DNA of 64,000 bases, from NCBI GenBank assembly GCA_964036295.1, contig OZ038471.1, positions 1,713,001 through 1,777,000 on the forward strand, written 5' to 3'. The notes under the pieces are model-generated. The model was given only the letters and a program-made list of their open reading frames with translations. It was not told where the DNA came from and did no database searches. Source of the DNA: Plumapathes pennacea (lineage: Eukaryota; Cnidaria; Anthozoa; Antipatharia; Myriopathidae). The position numbers and the translations under genes were made by a program. Of this stretch, positions 10,647-22,600 are shown piece after piece; the stretch's first letter is position 1; each line of letters begins with the position of its first letter.

Positions 10647-13600
10647 GTATGTACAGCTCTTTACTTGCGATATAAGAAAAGAATTATGTAGCTCCACCAC
10701 TGTGTGAAACGTCGCAATTAGAAAAAATGTCAGTTGAAAACGTACCAGTAGATATACGTGTATCGGGGAATACTCCCTTATCAAGGCATATAGGCATGTA
10801 CTGCTCCAAAGGGTATCATTTTCAAGCATTTTATAGTCTGAAATAGAGAAGAGACTTTGTGTTTTTGGTCTACTAGTGTAGCACGTTTTGCTGAATTTTG
10901 GTATTGGTATACAGCTCTGAAAAGGGGGGAGTTTTGGATATTTTGGTCTGAAATAAGGTAAGGAATATACTAGGCTATAATAGAACCGGGCGGCACACTC
11001 CCACACAAAATTACTACGAAGAATACCCCCTCCCCCCAACCAAGAAGGGCTACAATAAGAATGCAGCACAATTTTTTTTAATTACCACTGTACAACCATG
11101 GAATTGTTGTTTCTAGACTCTAAATAACGTGGGAGCATCCATCGCAGCTTTATCTACTGAGGATAAAAAAGGAGGCCTTGAAACTTAGTACTTCTGTACA
11201 GCTGTCCGCCTTTAGTAAACAGTCAATTTCCGTAACGTTTCTCAACATTTGATCCTTCATGCGCGTTTGCTGCTGTTTTTGTTTTGTACTATGCTATGAT
11301 ACTTCCGAAATACGTTTCGTAAGTTCTGAGCTTATCGGGCTCTTCGTTTTAGTAACTTCTATGTTCGTATTTCTAAGTTTATCGGTTTTTATTAAACTAA
11401 GCCATTCGTCGTATTGCGTGTAGAGCACCGGGTTACCAATTGCGGGGTACAACACATCTGAACAAAACGCAAAATTGAGGGACATGCCACAGCCGTGTCG
11501 CTATGTGTCGTTACGTGACGTTATGCCTGTAGCATCAGTGAAAACTCAGAGTAGCCGGATGGGAAGAAATCCGTATCGGACTCCTTCGCCTTCTTTATCA
11601 GGTTTTGTGATGTCTTGACCACATTCTCTTGACCTTTCCATTAATTTTTGCATACCCAGAGGAGCTCATGACGTACTCAAACTCGCAACTCTGGAAAAAA
11701 AAATCGAACTCTCTAATCGAATTTTGTGCGGTTTATCGCTGATAACGGTGTCTGAAATTCCATGCGCCAAAAAGTGTCTTCGTAATTTCTTTGTGATCTT
11801 AGACACAGTCTTATGGTTCAGGTGATCCACTTTAAAGTAACCTGAGTGTTAAATAGTTAGCTATACAAAAACAATCTTTGTTCTTCTGGGTGAAAATGTG
11901 CAATCTACTATCATGGTCGACCTAGGGGTTCATGGCAGTGCCTGGCTTGCATGTGCGAGCGTTGATCGAGAAAATTTCGCATTTTGAAATGAAGTCTGTC
12001 AGGTCACCATTCCTGGCCAATAGAACTTCTCTAGCTCTCCACGGGTTACTATAGTTTAAGCGACTAAAATCATAATAACTTTAAAAATTATCAAAATGCA
12101 CGGCCTAGCAAAAATAGTGAGCTAAAGCAAGGGTTTGTTGATCAGATTAACGTTGTGCCCCCCCCCGGGGGGAGGGGGGGGGGGCTCCCATATATAAATC
12201 ATATAGGTATGCGCCGCCCCAAAGGGTATCATTTTCAGCATTTTTAGTCTGAAATAGGGTATCAATTTTGAGCCTTTGTATGGTCTGGAATAGGGTACAA
12301 GATTTTGAAATTTGGTCTGAAATAAGGTCGAAATTGCACATTTTGGTCTAAAAACGCTCAATAATGTAACATTTTGGTCTGAAATAGGGTCGAAAATCGC
12401 AAAGTTTGGTCTGAAATAGGGTATAAAAAGGGTTTTCAGTCCCGAGCCGCACACTCCCACCCAAAAACTTTGAGGGGTACCCCCACCCCGGGCGTTGTAC
12501 ATGGACCCGCAAAGGATCATGTTTGGGGAGGATGATGTATAGATTAAAAATATGTTGCTGGATGTGAGGTGTCAGTTTGTATAAGTTGCCGCACCCTGTT
12601 CTCTGTAGAATGCAGCTCTCCACTGGGACTGCAGGACGGCTCCATTCCAGACTCCGCCTTAACTGCCAGTAGTGCCAGGTCGTGCTGTCCTGCACACGAA
12701 GCCCGTCTGAACAGCAGTGGGGGCTGGGTACCAGACAGTAGGAGGATGAGGTACGGCCAATGGTTACAAGTGCATTTCACAAATGTAACCAACATAACTG
12801 CCATAGCAACTCAGGGTCATTTTCAGCGCAACAGTTGGACAGAGTCGTACTCGGTGTACTACAGCTTTGATGGAACACAGTTTCAGCCGTACCACCAACA
12901 GGTAGAGTAAATATTCCGCATCTTTAAACTTCTTGTGAAATAACGCAATGTTTAATCCCTCGAGCGCTATCACAGACAAGTACTCCTGAACAGTAGTTAA
13001 TAAAATACAAATGGTCACGAGTCGTTAACTTCTTAGCACTCCGGAGAAGGGAAAGCGAGGGAGACTGGAACGAGCGCACACTGGCAGGTGGTAACTAAAC
13101 CTGTGTCCGGTTGTTCAAATCTCGATAACTTTTTTACTCCCAAGCTCAGGACACAAATTCTCCAAACCAAAAATTTAGAAAGTCTATGAGTGATGAAATG
13201 AGAATTAACATCTCAATCAGCTTTTAATTCAGTAAAGTATCAAATGCTACGTTCTACATACTGTATAATACATATTTCTGGTGCCGGACTGAAATACTGT
13301 ACATTGAAGTTGGTCACTCTTCATGCCGGAAATTGAGAACACGATCACAACGCGACCTCGCCAATATGGTCTGCGCTAGAACAAACGGCTTCTTGGCCGC
13401 CTTGATGTAAATTCTTTGTTGGCCAAGAGGTTAAGAGAAAGAACTTGTTAATCCTGGGCTAGCTTTGAATTGGCCGGGCAAAGGTGATTATTACCTTCAG
13501 TAGAGAATACCAGTTTAGCGAAGGTGATTTTTTTTTCAGGGGTTACACGGTAACACAGACAATACCTCAGTCGTCAAGCACGAGTTAGATCAACCGATCA

Positions 13601-16600
13601 GTGCTCGGTTTGTGCGGATTTTTCCATTAATAAACTCCAGCTCACGGTATCAACCTGCATTGAGGCTGGAGCTGTATGGATGTCCTGCTGGTCAGTAGAC
13701 GCTGTTCTTACATTTATGAAACCCTCCGAATTATGCAAAATATTTCCCTTAGTATAGGTATAATTTAGCTGCTTTAAATAACATTTAAACGAATCAGTTC
13801 TTCTATAGTTTGGGATTTCAGTTTAGCTCATCGATGCATGCACTGCCTTTTTTGACAATGTACCGCACTAAATTCTCGAAAAACTGCTGAGGCTCAAACT
13901 TTGACTAATCGTCCTATACCCATACTACTTAGTAACTGGTAGATTAAAACGAAACAATTGCTTCTGGTTTTATAAGAATATAGGACATCTCTTTAATATT
14001 ATACTAAACGCTTAGCAGGAGACACGGGATACTGTTTGGTGTTTCGACATAAGTATGCAGGTCCAGTGATATGAAACTCAATTATATTTCCCGACATGAC
14101 CACCACTAAGTGGTGGTCAAATTACGGCAGTCACCAACAACGGCCATCCAACGATTCTACATTATTTATTTTGTCTAATACTTCTGAAGACTATTCTAAC
14201 CCGAACGAATACACTAGACAAGCAAATCATTTATTTAGTTGGTGACCCCAATATCACTGGTGAATCGTTATGAAACTCGACCAAGTTTTTAAGCAAAGTT
14301 CTCAGACTGTAGCCCAAGAGTAATCTAACTTTTACTGCAAACCAATTAGTGTAATCACAAGCGAGTTAAAACTTTGTGGGAAAGTATAAATCGGTCCGCA
14401 AAACAGTGGGATGCCTGCAGATCAACCGTGTAAAGAAAACACCAGGCTACATATTGTTCATTTACCTGAAAGGAGCTGCTCCTTTCATTTCACTTACGGC
14501 AAATAAAATCGTGTTGATTATAGTGCTTTATCCGATGATCAGCGTGAGCACACTTCTTGTAAGAATTATCAAGAAAACGGTTATACACAAAAAGCACGAA
14601 CATGCAATATTCCAGAAAATAAAGAACACTCAGAGTGTAAACCAGTAGGAAACCCAAGGCATTACAGTAGATACCGGCGCAATGTTGTCGACGCAACCGC
14701 AAACATAAAGAGAAGAACGGAGACACCACTACGTATAGGGCATACCCGATGTCTGAATGCGCTACTGAATACTAAAGGTTAGTTTCCACTTGTAAAGCAA
14801 GCGGTGAAATTTGTGAAGCAAGCGCAAGACAATAGTGAAACTTTTCCATTCCTTGCATTTGTGTTCCCGCTTGCTTTACAAGCCAGTTAGAACCAACCTT
14901 AGTTATTGCGGTTCAACAAACAGCCTTGACCTTTTTACTCTTCCTGTGTTACGGAGCAGATTTAGGGGAACTCGCTTCTGGTCTTGTTGACTTCTTTATT
15001 CGTGAATCACGACTGAGCTCTGGGGCTTCGAGACTAACGGAGAGCTCGGGCTCCAAGTCACTCTGAATTCTACACTACAAACCAGCGGTTAAGTAAAAAA
15101 GTAAAAGTAAAGTGTCTTTATTTATACACGGTAAGTAATTCAGCAGAGCTGGTGGGGCCGTGTTTTAAACTCAACGTAAATCTGTTAAAAGTCCCAACTG
15201 GTCGAAGGCTAACCAGTTGGCTAATTACATAACGTGGCCGAGGATTTGAACGCGGGGCTACCGTGTTCCAGATTCAGTTAGTGCTCAGAGCGGGACTTGC
15301 CGAACCTGGGACCTCCAGATTTTAAGTCCGGCGCCCTAACCACTCGGCCACGCTGCCTTGCATAGGGAGCACGTACAGCGGTTACAAACTTCCTTTTGGG
15401 TAAACAACTATTAAAATTAAATAGCAAAACCACGATGAGGTCAGAACGGAAAAGGGTGGAAAGAACTTCCGCGGCATTGGCGACTGTAAAGGCCCCTGAA
15501 GGTGTCTGTGCATCACGATGCCGTGCAAACACTTGGCAGCTTGCTCAAATCGTGCAAGTAAAGCTTACCGACAGGCACGTTTGTAGCGAACCTGGCGTTA
15601 TGCCTTTCCTGTGGTTTGTGCTGCACACGCAAATGCTTCACTGACCTCATTTATGAACTATGCTCCTAAAGGGCTATTGTAATCCTAAGTCCGAAGGTCA
15701 AGCTTGAGCTTTTCTTCCCTTTGCACATACAAGTTCGCTCCAGGATAGCCGAAATATTATTCTTTATAATAAACTTCCAAATTGTTCCGAATTGTCCCTT
15801 GACACCTGCATCAAAATGCAAATCTTGACTGACAAGTCTCGGTGTCTTCTATGCTTTTATTTCAGATTTCTCTCACGTTCCAGGAAATGTAAAAGGTAGG
15901 CACTGTATAGTGGCTGAAAGAAATGCCAAAGTTGTTAGGATAGAGAAAGTAACAGGAGAGTTATCGATTGAATCATGATTGTTTTTCAAATAAATACTTT
16001 GTTACTTTCTTTCAAAATAATCCTGACAGGAGATATCCCAGAATAACAACACGGTAGTTGAGGGAACCTACGAAATCGCCACAAACAAAAGCATTCTTTA
16101 TTCCTTGTTATTTTTTAAAGTTCTTACATCTTCCCTAAAAGCCCTATTTACAAACGCTATCAACTTCAGATGACGCCATTTTGGATGACGTCATCGACCA
16201 GAATAAAGTCAGTTGGCTGGAACCCCCAAGATGTGTCTTATGTGTAGAAAATACATCAGGCCATCTAGAAAAAGTAACATATCTTCAAGAATAATCCAAG
16301 CACCTGGCTCTCGCCTCTGTCCGTTAGTTGGGATCACATACTGTGGCTTAGTGCAGGCTGTGAAACCACTGATAAGAATAATTATGAATCGAAATCTATG
16401 GCTTAATGAAAATGGTTTCAGAGGCTTCTAGTCAAGGTAACCGAATCTGTTACTTACTGTTTTATTCTTGTTACAGACTGTGCTGACCCATTAGGCATGG
16501 AAAACAAAACTATCCCGGACTCAGCCATCACAGCGTCAAGTTCTCATTCCGAGTTCGACGTTCCAGAGAGAGCGCGGCTTCATACAAGGAAAGAGGAAAT

Positions 16601-19600
16601 AAACGGCACGTGGTACTGTGGAGGATGGGCAGCAAGTTATAATGACAAACTACAGTGGTTACAAATTAACCTGATAAACACGTCGAACGTCACAGGGATA
16701 GCCACCCAGGGGGAAAATCGCTACAGTGCTTGGGTAAAAAGTTACGCGCTCTTATACAGACTGGATGATGCAGAACAGTTTCATAAATATCGAAACGGCA
16801 AGGTAAGAACATGGACGTCTGACGGAAACAGTTTAGTGTGCTAATATTTCGTGCATAAATTATGAAAATACAATCAAGTTTCCATTAGCAGGTATACGAT
16901 GTTAACTTTCCGAGTCGTAAACAAATCCACTGATGGAATATTGAACTGGACCGTGACGCCGTGCAGGCTACAGAAAAAATACAGAACGTAATGAATATCA
17001 AAACAACAAAGTACAATTTTGGATGTATCTTTTTTACGGACACTGAAAATATGACAGAGTATGAAAAATCATCTTCATTTCGTCATAATTGTTAAGTCTG
17101 AATTTTAAAAATATTTGTGTACCTGACACATTCAAGGTTCGCTAATCGGAATTACTATTGTTGCTATCAAAAACATGAAGGTTGCCTAAGTGTTCGCTTG
17201 CTGTTATAAAATACAAAAACAATGTATCTATTTCTTCACGGAAAATTTTTACCCTTTTAGAGGTGACTTTGCAGGACTCGGCACGTTTCAAATATGTTTT
17301 CGATGGCGTGTTTGTAATCCAGTGAGAATGCTGGTGCTTCTCATCCGACAAAGATATTTAGTCTAAAATGCTGTGCAGATGCGTTAATTCGTTCTTTGTT
17401 GCGTCATTACAGATTTTGATCGGGAATGCAGACAGGGACACAGTCGTGAGGAACAATCTGGAGCCACCGCTGATCGCGAAAACTGTCAGAATCAATCCGG
17501 AGGCGTGGTTTAACCACATTGTGATGAGAGTTGAACTGTACGGCTGTGCAACAGGTTGGTGTAATTTTGACAACCAGCTAATACGACCAAACACAAACAA
17601 GGAACATAACCTTCACTACACAGATTATTAGCAATTTCTATTCACAAAACGTACAAGGGGTCCACAATGCGGACAGGCAGGAATGTTAAAACTGATCAGT
17701 ATACGTCAGGAGACAAGAAGCTGATATTAAGTGAAACACCTTGGGCATCTCTACTACTAAACAGCTTCAAGTGTAATGCGGAAAAATTAACTACACAGTA
17801 AATCTGCTCCGTCTGCAACTAGAAATACTCGACTAAAGGAAGTAAAATGTTATTGCTGCTACTTTAAGACCCCAGGTTGCAACGATACTAATAACGCGTA
17901 TGCCGTATTTAACTGCCCAAGGCAATTTTCCCCAATACATTTGCATCTTTCTAACAAAAGTGTTTCTCAAAACTATATCTTTCCACAGACCAGCCGCTGG
18001 TAAACCCAACGAGTGCGCAGTCAACTCAATCAGCCGCTGAATCAAAACAGTTGGCTTACCACACAACCGCCATTCCTCTAGAATCTACAACTCCACCACA
18101 TAATACCAGGTCCGATAATGAAAGATCATCAACAAGGAAAGCTGAACGTGTTCAGGAAACCACTCAAAGTTTTCCTACAGCGTTCGCCTATTCCACCTCG
18201 CAACGATTCGACCCAACAAATGTGCAGTCAAGTCATTCACCCACTGCATCAAAGTTCGTTCACCACACAACCACCGTTCCTCTGCAATCTGCCACTCCAC
18301 TACTTACTGTGAGGTCTAGTATTTGGAAATCCACAACAATTAGAAAAGCTGTCAGTGCTCAAGAAACTTCTGAACCACAGCCTATGATGACATCACGTCT
18401 TGCATCAGTCGTGCAAACTCGCACCCAGCTGTCTGACGTCATCATCATGCAAAGTGTATCACGTGACCAAAGCAGTGCTCCCAGGAAGAGTAAGACTGTT
18501 GAAAAGAGTGGCATTTCGTCCAGCAAGCACGAATGGAAAAGCGTAACACCAACATGTTCAGCAGATAAAGTGAGTAAACGATCAGCAACCCTTACCAAGT
18601 GATGATTGACGTTAATTGTACACTTTAAAAAAAATATATAACAATCTAGGTCATAAGAAAAGTTCGGTCACAACCGAATTCCATTCGTTTATTACAAAGA
18701 ACAGAGAAATGCGGCTTTCCCAAGATGTTATGTTGAGCAGGAAACTAAGAGAACTTACAGAAACGCTCAGAAATAATACACAAGATTGCTTGTACCAGAA
18801 GTACTAAAATGCCGCGGAATTGATATATCTAAGAGATAAAGTGGTCATTATTAGTGACCACAAGAAAAATAATTAAAAGATTTTAGATGATTGGCCAACT
18901 TTTTATGTTTGCGGCTCTCTCCTTAACTATACGCACACCACATTGACGTGTATTTTTGTTCCTGTGTGTTACAGCCGCTTGCAAATTTTCTCGAAACTCT
19001 CAAGAGTGCAGATCCTGGGAACAAGTCCTCTCTACAGGTCAGTAGTGAACGTGGGGGCAGTCTGCACCAAACCTATGTTGAGTCAAAGTATAGGAGTTTG
19101 AAAGAACACTCGAGAAGTGCACAAATACTGACTCCGCCGCGTCGTGATCCTCCACACTTCTCTCGACGAGGCAGTTCTTTCAAATTTCCAATATTTCTTC
19201 AATCTATAACTCAACACACGTGCTCTATTCTTTACTCCAGTAAAAACCGTCACAACTTATAATAACAAACCTTTCTCAGATCTCAGAAAAAGGACGAATT
19301 CATTGCAGCTGTAACCAGCTATCATGAATATTAAAACTGCTCTAAGTTAACACAAATATACTTGGCTTTAAAATATCATTCTTCCGTTCCTAGCTTGTGG
19401 TGAATATCATGGGGAATTTTACCAATAATGCTGCAGTACAGAATGGTGCATCCGCTTTGTCAGCTTCTAAAGAGATTGAAGATTTTGCCCTCAAATACGC
19501 GAAGAATCATTTGAATAATACCAACATCACGTTGATGACACGTCACTCGGAAAAACTCGGTAAGTTTCCAGCAATTATAGTAAACTCAGTTATAGTAAAC

Positions 19601-22600
19601 TTACCTGAGGAGTGTCTGTAAACCAAGGACATGGACACTATGATTCGTGCTAACATCAATTATGCTTGGAGCACTGATAGAAATTAAATGAAGGCAAGGA
19701 TTTGAATCACAATTCTTTATCCACCATAGTCTTGCAGATCCGCAAAGTTTCTCCAAACCTCAAGGGAACAATCACTGTACCCCAGTCGAATGACACGGAG
19801 GACCAGAAAGCTTTCATGAAACTGCCACCCGGTGTCTTCGGAAAGCAAAGTTGGTCTAATTAGTTGTTTTAATCTAATAAGATTCCTATTGCTCTCTTGA
19901 GTTCTAGGTTTTCATCAGACTATTTTAAATGTCTATACCCGGGACGTTTTCGTCAATACATATGTGTTCTACGACCCTAAAGTATCTTGTTTTAAGAGTT
20001 CTCTTGGGTGTAAAATAGGATATAACACCTTCTTCACCTCACAGGCGCTTATGTGGTCAGCATTTTTTACAAGAACGTGACGCGACTCTTCGGTCAAGGA
20101 TTGGACAATTCACACAGGTGAGATATCACCGGATTATGTCGCTGGCTTCACAGGTGTGATACCTCTGGTAGTAGACTGTAGAATCAAGGTCGTTTCCTCG
20201 GCGCCGGTCTGATGACATTTTTGTGTGAATCCTTCATTCATTTATCAAAACGCATTCTTTTAGCCTCGGTTCGAACGTCATTGCGGTGGCTGTGGACGAC
20301 AGTGCCAAACTTCAGAAGAAAGTGACGCTAGTGTTTAAGGATCTTGAGGTAAGAACATGCTTTAGTTTGTGTTACAGTTTAATTATCGGCACTAAATTCC
20401 TTTTCGCAAGGATTTTTTCTCTGCATTTCATCTGATATACGATTTTGCCATACCTTTGATGGAACTCAAAGAAAAAAACTGCTTTAGTTACAAATAGAAC
20501 ATCATATACAGTCAACTCTCTCTAAGCGGACACTTCTCTAAAGCGGACACCTCTCTAAGGCGGACAGCATTCAGATTTGGTCCTTACCGATTTCCACTTG
20601 TTTCTCTGTAACTGAACTCTCTCTCTATAACAGACACCTCTCTAAGGCGGACACTAAATCTGGTCCCGAAGGTGTCCACCTTAGAGAGAGTTCACTGTAT
20701 TTCCTTTGACTGAGTGCCTTGGTTAATTATTATTGAGAGAAAACTCGCTCACTGATGCCGGATCTCTTCCCACTTCGGTCCATTTTACATCCGTCCTGCA
20801 GGCACGTTTCTTTCCTGTATGCACCCCATTTTATAACATCGCTATAAATCATGCATGGTATTGAGCAGAACAGAGCAGAGCTAATGAAACTGCGTTTTTA
20901 CTCGCACAGAACAAGAAGAAGAGCTGTGTGTTCTGGAGGCCCCGTGCAGGGTAAGACTTTTCAAGGGGAGCGCTGCTGTTGACAGTTTGATGCAGGAAAT
21001 AATTAATATGAAGAATATCTACACAGAAGGACAAAACTAAAGGGTGTTTTTTGTTAAATATATATTTTACGTGAACATCAAATCTGTATAATGTGAGCTG
21101 GCTGGTTAAGTAATCTTTTTTTATAACTTTGCACATGTTAGGAAAGTCTTTTGTGATCTTTAATCTCGTCCTATCATGATCTTTATTCAAACATGCATAG
21201 CAAACTTAGCCCAGATGATTTGTGTTGCCATGTTTTTGTTTTGTGTTTGTTCAACATGCAGGGGAGACACTGGAGGGGACTGGGTAGACGACGGATGTTC
21301 CTTGTCATCCATAAGCGGTGGACGGCACGTGCAGTGTTCGTGTGATCACATGACACATTTCGCAGTGTTAATGCAACAAGACGACGAATCTGAGGTAACG
21401 ATAAATCATTCCAGTCAGTCCTGACATGTTGATCCGTTGCCATTCCTGTCATTCCGTATTCTGCGTGTTTCGTTTTTCTGCTCTTTCAAAGTTCTAGCTC
21501 CAAGAAGCGAATCAGTTTTATTCTTCAGTTTTTAGGGGTAAATTTTTCTTTCGATTTTAATCCTGAAAACGAGAACTAAGGCTTCGCCCACGACTGGACA
21601 CGGGTTTGAGTTTATCTTTGAACAAAACTTGGACTTTGCGTGCCACCAAAAAGTCGGGAGAAACAATTTCGTTTTACCTATACTGGTTAGTATAAGCGAA
21701 AAAGCAGTCGGTTTTATGATCAAAGGAAAGGTCGCTTAAACTAACCTATACTGGTTAGTTTAAGCGACCTTTGAACAAATGGGACCATCGGTGTAGTCAT
21801 ACATACAGTATGGGGAAACTTGACGGTTGATGGCCTGCTTATTTAAACTTTACCAGATAACTGGGACAACTTAAATTATGGCTTGAGAGTGAAAGATAAT
21901 TGTTGACTTTTCTCTCTTTTCCCAGTCATTTATTAAATCAATTTAGTTCACTAATATCCCAGTAGCTTGTAAAATCCGAAATGTGTTAGACGTGGCCAAA
22001 GGAAAGGTTTTGTTTTCTCTTAGCCTTTACCTGAAATCCATGATCGCGTATTGACTGGCTTTACTTACGGAGGTATTGGAGTGTCCACACTCGGAAACGC
22101 CTGGTCAATCGTCACCATTTCTTTCTTCCTGTGAGTCAACTGCAAAAAGAAGACAACAAACAAACAAACAAACAAACACAGATTAGAAATTGTATGCATA
22201 ACACAAGTCAATCAACACTGGGTCTGCATTTATGATGCAGAGTTCCTAAATCCAGAGTTACAGTAGAACCGCGCTATTTCGAACTCTCAAGGGAAGCGAA
22301 AAATAGTTCGAAATAGCGGGGAATCCAGATAGTGGGGTTCTACCAAGGGCAGTTTCTGCCAAGCTCATTTCCAAAATAATTCGGTTTCTGTTCGGGATAG
22401 CGGGGATTTCGAGATAACCGAGTTCGAGATAGCGGGATTGTACTGTATGCTACCAACATAATACAACAACAGATGTCACTTCATCACATTTCTCGACTGC
22501 TTTTTCTTTTTTATCCCGCGAGGACTGAAGATTGAAGTGTTTTGTTCTTTTTACTTTTCAGTGGCCTTACAAAAGCAAAGGCACAAATACGCCTTGGTCT

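Noticed and set aside
12161..12184. C/G homopolymer runs as a possible CRISPR-like or regulatory array
   Set aside because: They are simple low-complexity ends of a dispersed repeat; there is no repeat-spacer structure.
12122..12520. Minus-strand frame of 132 codons with PYFRPK and LFQTK motifs
   Set aside because: The motifs are the subrepeats of a dispersed element; frames differ between paralogs because of indels.
15292..15357. Possible tRNA-Leu gene on the minus strand
   Set aside because: The acceptor and T arms do not pair well, and the SINE tail and target duplication show it is a retroposon head.
15278..15532. Minus-strand frame with QRGRVVRAPDLKSGGP motif, also at 36337-36591
   Set aside because: It is the translation of the tRNA-like head of the SINE, a frequent false gene.
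16213..16431. Plus-strand frame MAGTPKMCLMCRKYI in three copies
   Set aside because: The start is TTG, it is intronic just before exon 6, and overall intron similarity explains the conservation.
17142..17351. Minus-strand 69-codon frame conserved in all three genes (also 38059-38376 and 60993-61202)
   Set aside because: It lies in intron 7, starts with TTG instead of ATG, and its conservation is no better than that of the surrounding intron.
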